A stretch of 28,179 nucleotides of DNA from NCBI GenBank assembly GCA_958442925.1, contig CAUCIO010000010.1, positions 1 to 28,179 on the forward strand, written 5' to 3'. Both the position numbers and the translations under genes were made by a program. Under the pieces are notes generated by a model that ran no database searches, was not told the origin of the DNA, and saw only the letters and a list, made by a program, of their open reading frames with translations. Each line of letters starts with the position of its first letter. The stretch's first letter is position 1. Below are positions 15,378 through 22,386 of this stretch, piece after piece. The stretch is from an uncultured Clostridium sp. GTDB taxonomy: Bacteria > Bacillota > Clostridia > Lachnospirales > Lachnospiraceae.

Positions 15378-15492
15378 GGAACCGGCTGCGGTGTGTCCCG
15401 GTATTATGGCTTCCAGGACAATTGAGAGTGAACACGACAGAAGAATGACGATTATGACTACCACCTTTATTCCATGCAGCGCCAAGCTGCCG
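15378..15492 (+). pseudogene. feoB remnant (Fe(II) permease fragment)
   Basis: Bases 15378-15395 read GTGCGV. After one extra base (15396) the frame reads PGIMASRTIES followed by DRRMTIMTTTFIPCSAKLP up to 15492. Together these match the conserved membrane-core segment of FeoB around its Cys-containing gate helix. The G-protein domain and roughly 400 residues before it are missing, as are the more than 200 residues after it, and the T insertion breaks the frame. An open frame continues to 15573 but its tail does not look like FeoB. The fragment sits exactly where feoB is expected, between feoA and the FeoB-associated protein. I read it as a decayed pseudogene; an assembly collapse is the alternative. 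Confidence 0.75.
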
Positions 15493-15627
15493 AATTTATA
15501 TGATGGCGCGTCCGGACAGAAAGAGAAAGGAATTTGGCAGGGAATACAGAAAAATAGCTGGAATATAATATAAAAAAATGATAAAATTGTGAAACACAGA
15601 GTGTAAAAATCAGAAAGGATGACTGTG

Positions 15628-15813
15628 ATGGAACTGATATTATCTGGATTATCTACCCTGATTGTAGGTCTGATGGTAGCTGGAATTGTCTTTCTGGCAG
15701 TCAGAAGCATTGTGAAAGACAAAAAAAATGGAAAATCCCTCTGCGGAGGAAACTGCGGCGGGTGCAGCTGTTCCGGTATGTGCCATCCCAGGAAGGAAGA
15801 GCCGGAGAAATAA
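15628..15813 (+). CDS. FeoB-associated Cys-rich membrane protein
   Basis: This 61-residue protein has one N-terminal transmembrane helix (about 6-27), a short basic stretch and a cysteine cluster CGGNCGGCSCSGMC with C39, C43, C46, C48 and C52. This is the layout of the FeoB-associated Cys-rich membrane protein family usually encoded just downstream of feoB in Clostridia, where it may bind iron near the permease. I chose ATG 15628 because AAAGGA (15614-15619) lies eight bases upstream; an in-frame ATG at 15619 overlaps that site. TATAAT at 15564-15569 and TGATAAAAT at 15579-15587 could supply a local promoter. Its usual partner gene is broken here. Confidence 0.82.
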   Translation: MELILSGLSTLIVGLMVAGIVFLAVRSIVKDKKNGKSLCGGNCGGCSCSGMCHPRKEEPEK

Positions 15814-15821
15814 AGTAAAAT

Positions 15822-15875
15822 AAAAAGCCAGGAGGCAGAGTCAGCAAAAATCGCTGCTCTGTCTCCTGGCTTTTT
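15822..15875. terminator. Bidirectional terminator between convergent genes
   Basis: A 19-bp stem with one G-U pair (15822-15840 with 15857-15875) has A5 at its left end and T5 at its right end, so it can terminate both the Feo unit and the opposite DUF4397 gene. Confidence 0.88.
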
Positions 15876-15901
15876 GCTTTCATTTCATAGGAAATTTCAG
15901 A

Positions 15902-16450
15902 TTAGGAAATTACAAGCTGGGCGGAGTAATCGTAGGGACCGCCTAAAAGAGAAAGCAGATAATAATTTCCTGCCTGGAACTGTACGCGGTTGTTGATAAT
16001 CGGAGCGCCGCCCGGATTGGTTCTCCTGTAAACGGTTAAAAGATAGTTTCCGGGTACAATATGAAGATACCGCGTGAAATTCATGTAATCCAGATCAGAG
16101 ACCACCAGTCTGCCGTTTAAGTAAATATCCAGAGGCTCCTGGATTGCGGCCGCATTATAGAAGCGGACGTGGGAGACGCCGGAAGGAGAGGAGGAGGGGA
16201 AGGATCCCCAGGCCCACAGGATATTGCCTAAAAGGTTAGAGATATTTCCCTGTCCAGGTCCGCAATTGATGCAGCCGCCTGTGTTTCCGGGAAGGGCTGG
16301 AGTGACGGGGCCGACCGGGCCGAATCCAGGAGCTGCGTTTAGATCAGAGTCAGAACCGGATCCGGAGTGGTGATAGGCAGCTGGCTCGTTTTCTGCTGTT
16401 CTGGCTTCGCTGCCTGCCTGAGAGGATGGATCATAGTTATAAGTTTCCAT
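15902..16450 (-). CDS. DUF4397 domain protein
   Basis: This 182-residue protein has a low-complexity Gly/Pro/Ser/Asn-rich N-terminal half (about 1-75, including a CINC pair) and a C-terminal beta-rich DUF4397-like domain (about 92-182). Recognisable elements are SHVRFYNAAAIQEPLDIYLNG, the YLHIVPGNYLLTVYR strand pair and NNRVQFQAGNYYLLSLLGG. DUF4397 domains occur in surface or secreted proteins and have no known enzymatic role. There is no signal peptide, so export is not shown; a spore- or envelope-associated role is possible but unsupported. GCGAGG is about nine bases before the ATG at 16450, and TATAAT lies at 16471-16476 on the minus strand. It is transcribed alone and shares its terminator with the Feo unit. 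Confidence 0.72.
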   Translation of the reverse strand: METYNYDPSSQAGSEARTAENEPAAYHHSGSGSDSDLNAAPGFGPVGPVTPALPGNTGGCINCGPGQGNISNLLGNILWAWGSFPSSSPSGVSHVRFYNAAAIQEPLDIYLNGRLVVSDLDYMNFTRYLHIVPGNYLLTVYRRTNPGGAPIINNRVQFQAGNYYLLSLLGGPYDYSAQLVIS

Positions 16451-16530
16451 ATAGATACCTCGCTTCCATGATTATAGTTCATATATATGGCGCAGGCCTG
16501 TCAGTTTTTCCAGGATTCAGGACTTTTCCC

Positions 16531-16559
16531 TTGAAAGGGCCGAAAAAAACAGATATAAT
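16531..16559 (+). promoter_or_regulatory. Promoter of the nhaC-NSS operon
   Basis: TTGAAA at 16531-16536 and a perfect TATAAT at 16554-16559 are spaced by 17 bp. It lies in the divergent region and supports a start of the antiporter downstream of it. Confidence 0.75.
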
Positions 16560-16593
16560 CAGTTATGACTATAAAAAAGGAAGGGATTTTTTT

Positions 16594-17874
16594 ATGAATG
16601 AACAAAAAAAGGCAAGGGCGTCAGCTCTTCTGCCGATTCTTGTATTTCTGCTTATTTTCCTGGGTTCTGGTTTCCTGACAGGAGATTTTTACAGCATGCC
16701 GGCCATAGTGGCCTTTTTAATTGCGCTGTTTACAGCCTTTGTCCAGAACAGAAGCCTTTCTTTTGCCGACAAGATAAAACTGGCGGCAAGGGGAGTGGGC
16801 GAGGAAAATATTATTACCATGTGCCTGATTTTTCTGGCTGCAGGAGCATTTTCCGGTGCAGTGAAAGCGGCGGGAGGCGTGGACAGCACAGTTAATCTGG
16901 GACTTTCCATTCTGCCGTCTAATGTGGCAGTGGCAGGCCTGTTTGTGATTGCCTGCTTTATTTCCATTTCCATGGGAACCTCTGTGGGAACCATCACTGC
17001 GCTGGCGCCTATTGCAGTGGGAATCAGTGAGAAGACAGGTTTTTCTATGGCAGTGTGCGCCGGAGCTGTAGTAGGCGGAGCCATGTTTGGAGACAATCTG
17101 TCCATGATTTCTGATACAACCATCGCAGCAGTAAAGACACAGGGCTGCGAGATGAAGGACAAGTTCAGGGAAAATTTTCTGATTGTGCTTCCTGCCGCTA
17201 TCCTGACGGTAATTCTGTTTCTGGTTCTGGCCAGAAATGCAGACTACCGGCTGGAGTACGAGCTGACTTACAATATATTTAAGGTTCTTCCATATCTGGT
17301 GGTATTAATTGGAGCGCTGGCAGGAGTCAACGTGTTCCTGGTGCTGCTGGCAGGGACGGTGCTTTCCCTGATTGTGGGAGTGGCCACGGGAGCCTTTACA
17401 GTGGCAGAGATGTTTACTCACGTAGGGGCAGGTATTACCGGAATGTATGATATCACTGTCATTTCCATAATTGTGGCCTGTATCGTAGCCCTGGTAAAGG
17501 AGTATGGAGGCATAGAATTCGTCCTTTCCTTTATTAAGAAGCGTATCAGTGATGAGCGGGGCGGGGAACTGGGAATTGCAGCCCTTTCTCTGTTGGTGGA
17601 CATGTGTACGGCCAATAATACGGTGGCTATTGTGATGGCAGGCCCCATTGCCAGAGAGATCAGCGATGAATTTGGCGTGACGCCGAGACGTTCCGCGTCT
17701 CTTCTCGATATGTTCAGTTCCATGGGCCAGGGACTGATTCCCTATGGCGCGCAGCTTCTGGCAGCAGCCAGCCTGACAGGCCTGACACCATTTGAGATTA
17801 TTCCGTATTGCTTTTATCCGATTTTAATGGGACTCAGCGGCCTGGTGTTTATATTTATGAAAAAGAGAAAATAG
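16594..17874 (+). CDS. NhaC-family Na+/H+ antiporter
   Basis: This polytopic membrane protein of 426 residues has about 11-12 hydrophobic segments. The segments SISMGTSVGTITALAPIAVG and GGAMFGDNLSMISDTT (D167, D174) are characteristic of the NhaC ion-transporter superfamily, and LLVDMCTANNTVAIVMAGPIA is the matching second-half signature. It should exchange external protons for internal Na+. ATG 16594 follows AAGGAAGGG by about eight bases. The open frame extends upstream to 16426, but that would run through the promoter and the start of the opposite gene. The NSS transporter begins 15 bases after its stop, so both are one unit and may form a sodium cycle. The exchanged ions are inferred from the family. 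Confidence 0.88.
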   Translation: MNEQKKARASALLPILVFLLIFLGSGFLTGDFYSMPAIVAFLIALFTAFVQNRSLSFADKIKLAARGVGEENIITMCLIFLAAGAFSGAVKAAGGVDSTVNLGLSILPSNVAVAGLFVIACFISISMGTSVGTITALAPIAVGISEKTGFSMAVCAGAVVGGAMFGDNLSMISDTTIAAVKTQGCEMKDKFRENFLIVLPAAILTVILFLVLARNADYRLEYELTYNIFKVLPYLVVLIGALAGVNVFLVLLAGTVLSLIVGVATGAFTVAEMFTHVGAGITGMYDITVISIIVACIVALVKEYGGIEFVLSFIKKRISDERGGELGIAALSLLVDMCTANNTVAIVMAGPIAREISDEFGVTPRRSASLLDMFSSMGQGLIPYGAQLLAAASLTGLTPFEIIPYCFYPILMGLSGLVFIFMKKRK

Positions 17875-17889
17875 GAGAGTACGATTACG

Positions 17890-19218
17890 ATGAAAGCTCA
17901 TAATCAGTGGGCCAGCAAGCTTGGCTTTATTCTGGCTACGGCAGGAGCCGCCGTAGGACTGGGAAATCTGTGGAAATTTCCCTACTTAATGGGAAGAAAC
18001 GGGGGATTTTTCTTTCTCATCGCATACTTGATTTTTATCTGCATCTTAGGCATTCCCGTTATGATCACAGAGATGTCCCTGGGAAGAAAAACACGCCATG
18101 ATCCGGTTCAGGCCTATGCGGATATTCATCCACACGCCAGAATCGTAGGTGTTTTCGGTGTACTGGCAGCATTTATTATTCTGTCCTATTACAGTGTAAT
18201 CGGAGGCTGGCTTCTGAAATATATTGTCAGCTATGCCACTACGTTTAACGCTCCGGCAGACTTTGAAGCTTTTATTTCCAATGGTGCAGAACCTGTACTG
18301 TGGCATTTTATTTTCATGCTGGCTACGACCGTGATCTGCTATAAGGGAGTCAGCGGAATCGAGAAGGTATCCAAATTTATGATGCCCATGCTGTTTGTGC
18401 TTCTGATGATTATTATCGGCAGAAGCGTGACTCTTCCGGGGGCGGGAGAGGGAGTAGCTTTCGTGTTCACTCCTCAGGGATCCAGCTTTTCCCTGGGTTC
18501 CATTACCGCTGCTCTGGGGCAGGTATTCTATTCCCTCAGCCTTTGTATGGGAATCACTATTACCTACGGAAGCTACTTAAACGATAAGGAAAATATTCCA
18601 AAAAGCTGCGCCAGCGTGGCAGGACTTGACACACTGATAGCAATTCTGGCAGGCATTGCCATTTTCCCGGCAGTGTTTGCTTTTGGCCTGGAACCGGGAC
18701 AGGGACCGGGACTGATTTTTGGAACGCTTCCAAAGGTATTTGGAAGCATTGGAGGAGGGGCTGTTTTCGCCCTGGCCTTCTTTGCGCTGGTCTTCTTTGC
18801 AGCGGTTACCAGCGCTATCGCGCTGCTGGAGGTATCTGTGTCCTTTGCCATTGATACCCTGAAATGGAAAAGAAAAAGTGCTACCTTAATCATCGGGACA
18901 CTGATTTTTCTCCTGGGCATCCCAAGCGCTTTATCCTTCGGCGTGCTGGGCGATGTGATGATTGCCAATTACAGTGTCTTTGATTTTGTGGGGATGGTGA
19001 CGGACAACATTCTCCTTCCCTGCGGCGGACTGACCATGTGCTATTACATTGGCTGGAAGTGGAAGCCGGAATACCTGGTAGAGGAGATCGAGAAAAACGG
19101 AATCAGCTTTAAGCTTAAAAAGCTGTGGATTCTCTGCGTCCGTTTCCTCACCCCTGTTCTGGTAGGAGTAGTCACCATCTCTGGATTGATAAGCGTATAC
19201 GGAGTTGTTTTTGCCTAG
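17890..19218 (+). CDS. Na+-dependent NSS-family amino-acid transporter
   Basis: This 442-residue membrane protein belongs to the neurotransmitter:sodium symporter family (LeuT/MhsT/TnaT-like). The first helix contains AAVGLGNLWKFPYL, with N26 at the place of the LeuT Na+-binding asparagine and the unwound GN motif. Helix 3 (YYSVIGGW) and helix 6 region (GQVFYSLSLCMGITITYGSYL) also fit. It should import a hydrophobic or aromatic amino acid with Na+, but the substrate cannot be read from sequence. About 11 helices are visible, as in bacterial members lacking helix 12. AGGAGA lies about ten bases before the ATG. It is the second gene of the operon with the NhaC antiporter, which could restore the Na+ gradient. 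Confidence 0.93.
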   Translation: MKAHNQWASKLGFILATAGAAVGLGNLWKFPYLMGRNGGFFFLIAYLIFICILGIPVMITEMSLGRKTRHDPVQAYADIHPHARIVGVFGVLAAFIILSYYSVIGGWLLKYIVSYATTFNAPADFEAFISNGAEPVLWHFIFMLATTVICYKGVSGIEKVSKFMMPMLFVLLMIIIGRSVTLPGAGEGVAFVFTPQGSSFSLGSITAALGQVFYSLSLCMGITITYGSYLNDKENIPKSCASVAGLDTLIAILAGIAIFPAVFAFGLEPGQGPGLIFGTLPKVFGSIGGGAVFALAFFALVFFAAVTSAIALLEVSVSFAIDTLKWKRKSATLIIGTLIFLLGIPSALSFGVLGDVMIANYSVFDFVGMVTDNILLPCGGLTMCYYIGWKWKPEYLVEEIEKNGISFKLKKLWILCVRFLTPVLVGVVTISGLISVYGVVFA

Positions 19219-19280
19219 TCAGAACGGAAAAGCTGTAAGAAAATTGTAAATATTGTACTGTGTAAACACAAAAGACTTTG

Positions 19281-19289
19281 TGGTAGAAT
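19281..19289 (+). promoter_or_regulatory. Extended -10 promoter of the DUF5722 gene
   Basis: TGGTAGAAT provides an extended -10 (TAGAAT at 19284-19289); the -35 region (TGTAAA at 19261-19266) is poor. The predicted start near 19296 coincides with the first base of a strong hairpin. Confidence 0.5.
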
Positions 19290-19296
19290 AGTATAA

Positions 19297-19339
19297 GCCC
19301 AAACGGGCGTCCTGCTTTCGTCGGGACGCCCGTTTGGGC
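19297..19339 (+). other. GC-rich hairpin at the predicted 5' end of the DUF5722 mRNA
   Basis: The arms GCCCAAACGGGCGTCC (19297-19312) and its exact complement (19324-19339) form a 16-bp stem with an 11-base loop. There is no U tract on either strand, so it is not a standard intrinsic terminator. It starts right at the predicted transcription start and could shield the mRNA 5' end or be a protein-binding site. Confidence 0.6.
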
Positions 19340-19390
19340 GTGCAGGAGTCCATGAACAAATACAGCTAAGGTAAGAGACAGGAGGATGAA

Positions 19391-21076
19391 ATGAAGTATT
19401 TAAAGTGGATGAAGACAGCGGTTTTGACGGCAGTGTGCGTCTGCCTGTCTGCAGGAACAGCACTTGCAGGAGATTCAGCAGATCTTTCGTCCTGTGTTGT
19501 GGATGGAAACCAGATTAAGATTACCGGAACGGCAGTACACACAGAGGATGAACCTGAGAAGGCTCAGGGAGACGCTGGACAGAAGGCTGAGACGGAGGCG
19601 GCAGACGACGGGAAATACTATCTGTTTGCCCTGATGCCCTACGAGACGTCTCTGGAAGGCAGAGCAGATTACGCGGCCTGTTCAGACAAGGCGGAGAGCC
19701 TGTCCTTTACGCTTCCCTTTGACAAGCGCCGGAATGAAGACCCGCTGTTTGCCAGATATGTAGTAGCTGTGAAGAAAGGCGGAGTCTACGAGCCCATCAG
19801 CAACGAGGCCTATGTGACGAATCCGGAGGTTACTTCCGACTATCAGAAGCCATTTCCAGAGGCACAGACGAAAAAAGGATTAAACATCGAGCTGTCCATG
19901 CTGGAGGACGCCATGTCTCTGGGTGTGAAGCACACGGCGATTAATATTTCAGTCAGGGAGTTTCTGGACCCTAATGGAGCTTTAACCTACGATTATAACG
20001 GAAAAACCTACCGCTTTAACAAAAGACGGGTAGAGGAATACGATAAGACTATCCGCATGTTTTCCAACAAGGGAATCATTATAACGGGAATTATTTTGAA
20101 CGGATGGAATACCTCCCATCCGGAGCTGCTCTATCCTGGAGTAAAGGAGACGGGAACCTCCCAGTACTATATGTTTAATACAGCCACACAGGAGGGCTTT
20201 GAGACCTGCCGCGCAGTGATGGCATTTTTAGCAGAGCGCTACAATGGCAGTGATTCAAACTATGGACAGGTGTCAAACTGGATTATTGGAAATGAGATTA
20301 ATAATCAGGAGATCTGGAATTACACAGGCCCTATGCCCTTAGAGCAGTATGTGGCTGTGTATGAGAGAATGTTCCGCGTGATGTACGCTGCCATTCGCAG
20401 CGAGAATGCAAATGCCAGGGTGTACTTCTCTACGGATTACAACTGGGTGCAGGAAAACAAAACCCTCAGCTACGGAGCCAGAGATTTAATCGACTGTTTC
20501 AGCAGCCAGATTAAGAAGGGTGGACAGATTGACTGGAATCTGGCTTATCATCCATATCCTGTAAACCTGCAGGAGCCGGAATTCTGGCTGGAAAACGAAA
20601 GGGTGACAGACAGCGTGGATTCTAAAGTAGTAAACTTTAAGAATCTTCATGTGCTGACTGATTACTTCCAGCGGCCGGAACTTTTAAACAGGGAAGGCCA
20701 GGTGCGCCACATTATTTTATCAGAGCAGGGCTTTACCTCCAGGAGCCCCAGCAGGGGAAATGTGGAGAAGGAGCAGGCGGCTGCCTTTGCCTACGCATAT
20801 TTTCTGGTAGACAGCAATCCTTACATCGATTCTTTTATTCTCAGCCGTCAGGTAGATAACACCTATGAAGCATCTTTAAGCATGGCCTTTGGCCTGTGGA
20901 CAGCAAACCCGAATTCTGTGGAAGCTTCAGGCTTTGACAGGAAGAGAATTTATCCGATTTTTAAGGTGATTGATTCCAGAAAGGCGCTGAAGGAGGCAGA
21001 GTATCTGAAAGCTGTCATTGGAATTAACAAATGGAGCGACGTAGTTCCCAATTTCCGCTGGGGAACCAATAACTAG
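19391..21076 (+). CDS. Secreted DUF5722 protein, probable clan GH-A glycoside hydrolase
   Basis: This 561-residue protein has a signal peptide (about 1-26, cleavage near ALA-GD). A small beta domain with an acidic insert follows (about 27-150), then a (beta/alpha)8-like catalytic region (about 160-550) resembling DUF5722. IIGNEINNQ places E302 after a Gly-Asn pair, the usual acid/base signature at strand 4 of clan GH-A. IILSEQGFTS places E445 as the likely nucleophile at strand 7. NLAYHPYPV is also typical of GH-A barrels. An extracellular glycosidase is therefore likely, substrate unknown. AGGAGG is six bases before the ATG. It is preceded by its own promoter and a 5' hairpin and stands alone. 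Confidence 0.8.
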   Translation: MKYLKWMKTAVLTAVCVCLSAGTALAGDSADLSSCVVDGNQIKITGTAVHTEDEPEKAQGDAGQKAETEAADDGKYYLFALMPYETSLEGRADYAACSDKAESLSFTLPFDKRRNEDPLFARYVVAVKKGGVYEPISNEAYVTNPEVTSDYQKPFPEAQTKKGLNIELSMLEDAMSLGVKHTAINISVREFLDPNGALTYDYNGKTYRFNKRRVEEYDKTIRMFSNKGIIITGIILNGWNTSHPELLYPGVKETGTSQYYMFNTATQEGFETCRAVMAFLAERYNGSDSNYGQVSNWIIGNEINNQEIWNYTGPMPLEQYVAVYERMFRVMYAAIRSENANARVYFSTDYNWVQENKTLSYGARDLIDCFSSQIKKGGQIDWNLAYHPYPVNLQEPEFWLENERVTDSVDSKVVNFKNLHVLTDYFQRPELLNREGQVRHIILSEQGFTSRSPSRGNVEKEQAAAFAYAYFLVDSNPYIDSFILSRQVDNTYEASLSMAFGLWTANPNSVEASGFDRKRIYPIFKVIDSRKALKEAEYLKAVIGINKWSDVVPNFRWGTNN

Positions 21077-21117
21077 AAGCAAGGCAGAAAGCTCCTTTCC
21101 TCCAGATTCAGCCTCAG

Positions 21118-21146
21118 TTGACAAATTGAAAAAATGGGCTTATAAT
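21118..21146 (+). promoter_or_regulatory. Consensus sigma-A promoter of the DUF6465 gene
   Basis: TTGACA at 21118-21123 and TATAAT at 21141-21146 are separated by exactly 17 bp, a perfect match to the vegetative consensus. High expression is expected. The leader before ATG 21221 is about 68 bases. Confidence 0.88.
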
Positions 21147-21220
21147 TCCTAAGAATTGTGACATCATGGGATTTTTCAGAAGGGGATTCATATAAAGCTT
21201 ATTTAGGAGGAAAGGAACCA

Positions 21221-21595
21221 ATGGCAGCACCAAGAAAGAGAACAGCAGCTAAGACAGCGGCAAAGGAAGTAAAGGATCAGGCAGTATCTGCAGCAGAGAC
21301 TTCGTCAGAGAAAACAGAGACTGCGAGGGCAGAGGTGAAAAAGCCGGCTGCTAAGAGAAGCACTTCCAGAAAGGCGGCCGCTAAGAAAGAGGTCAAGGCG
21401 CAGGTCTTTATCCAGTATCTGGGTAAGGAAGTTTCCGCTGACAGCCTTGTGGAGGAGGCTAAGAAAGCCTTTGTGGCAGCAGGACATCAGGAGAGCGAGA
21501 TCGAGACAATCAGCGTGTATGTAAAGCCGGAGGAGAACGCAGCCTACTATGCAGTAAACGGCGCAGGTTCCGAGGAGTATAAAATTCAGTTATAA
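21221..21595 (+). CDS. DUF6465 protein with histone H1-like Lys/Ala tail
   Basis: This 124-residue protein has an N-terminal tail of about 60 residues rich in Ala, Lys, Arg and Thr (APRKRTAAKTAAKE, KKPAAKRSTSRKAAAKKE) like bacterial histone H1-like proteins. A small alpha/beta domain follows (about 65-124: VFIQYLGKEVSADSLVEEAK, IETISVYVKPEENAAYYAVNG) that fits DUF6465 of Clostridia. The tail suggests nucleic-acid binding; the domain has no assigned role. The frame is open from 21158, but AGGAGG at 21205-21210 supports ATG 21221. A perfect promoter and a strong terminator frame it as a single gene, probably abundant. A second protein with a similar tail is encoded at 23943. Confidence 0.78.
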   Translation: MAAPRKRTAAKTAAKEVKDQAVSAAETSSEKTETARAEVKKPAAKRSTSRKAAAKKEVKAQVFIQYLGKEVSADSLVEEAKKAFVAAGHQESEIETISVYVKPEENAAYYAVNGAGSEEYKIQL

Positions 21596-21607
21596 GAAGA
21601 GCGTGAC

Positions 21608-21652
21608 AAAAAGGCGCGTCAGAGGCAGATAAGCTTCGGACGCGCCTTTTTT
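21608..21652 (+). terminator. Terminator after the DUF6465 gene
   Basis: AAAAAGGCGCGTC (21608-21620) pairs with GACGCGCCTTTTT (from 21639). A run of six T ends at 21652. The left arm is A-rich, so it can also act for the opposite gene. Confidence 0.88.
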
Positions 21653-21653
21653 G

Positions 21654-22253
21654 CTAGGGGAATATGCTGACAGCCGGGCGGGAGAAAAACAGTCTTAAAC
21701 GGTTTGCGCAGACACAGCAGATAAAAGTATAGAGAATTTCCATGGCGCTGTTGACAATTCCTGTAATCAGGTAGGAAGCTGTGCAGAAAGTTCCGACTAA
21801 GATAAGCAGGCCCAGGAGAACCCTCCCCTCCCGCCTGGAGGAGACGCTGAAATAGACAGGCAGCACAGACAGGGTCAGCAGGATAAAAAAACTTGCGGAG
21901 GACCAGACGCAGGTATAGACATGAACCTGGGACCAGAAGGGCTCCTCGTTTGGCAGATAAGGAGTGAAAACAGCCGTCAGAAGGAGGACAGCCGGAAAGA
22001 GGAAGCAGAAAAACACAGGAAAAGGCCGGTTCTTTTCAGACGAACCGCCGCTTTGCGCCTGAAGGCGGCAGCAGAGAGGAAGCATACACAGAAACAGGTA
22101 TACCAGGAGAGAAAGGCTCCACAGGAGAAATTCTCCCTGCCTGTGGCTGGCAGTCCGGATGGAAGAAAAATTAGTGGCGAACAGATCCGTTCCCCTGCTG
22201 AGGGCCGCCGCCAGGAACGGGATGGCGAAATAACCGAAAAAATCAAAAAACAT
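21654..22253 (-). CDS. Unknown integral membrane protein
   Basis: This 199-residue hydrophobic protein has about five or six membrane-spanning segments (around residues 5-18, 42-62, 80-97, 115-136, 145-165 and 168-185). It has a loop with DLFATNFSSIRTASHRQGEF and another with PYLPNEEPFWSQVHVYT. This layout recalls small DUF998-like membrane proteins of Clostridia, but I do not recognise it with confidence and assign no function. I chose ATG 22253 because GAGGAGG lies eight bases upstream; the open frame continues to 22388 on the minus strand and would collide with the divergent methyltransferase start. It ends a few bases from the DUF6465 terminator. Confidence 0.65.
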   Translation of the reverse strand: MFFDFFGYFAIPFLAAALSRGTDLFATNFSSIRTASHRQGEFLLWSLSLLVYLFLCMLPLCCRLQAQSGGSSEKNRPFPVFFCFLFPAVLLLTAVFTPYLPNEEPFWSQVHVYTCVWSSASFFILLTLSVLPVYFSVSSRREGRVLLGLLILVGTFCTASYLITGIVNSAMEILYTFICCVCANRLRLFFSRPAVSIFP

Positions 22254-22386
22254 AGAAAAAATCCTCCTCACAGGGATTAGTATTTCCCAAGACGCCGCAG
22301 GTATGATAAAATAAGCTTTGGAAAAATAATGCTTCAAAAAGATAAAATAAATGTTCAAATTAACATGACAAGGAGAGGGGAAAACC

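Noticed and set aside
15376..15573. Open frame that could be called a 65-residue protein
   Set aside because: Its first half is FeoB core sequence after a frameshift and its tail is unlike any domain; there is no ribosome binding site of its own. It is better described as a feoB remnant.
16426..16593. N-terminal extension of the NhaC antiporter frame
   Set aside because: It overlaps the divergent DUF4397 start and the promoter at 16531-16559, and ATG 16594 has a good ribosome binding site.
19297..19339. Hairpin as an intrinsic terminator of the transporter operon
   Set aside because: There is no U tract on either strand, and a promoter lies just upstream of it.
21921..22280. 119-residue open frame on the plus strand
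   Set aside because: It is antisense to the membrane protein gene, strongly basic and low in hydrophobic pattern, and has no ribosome binding site.
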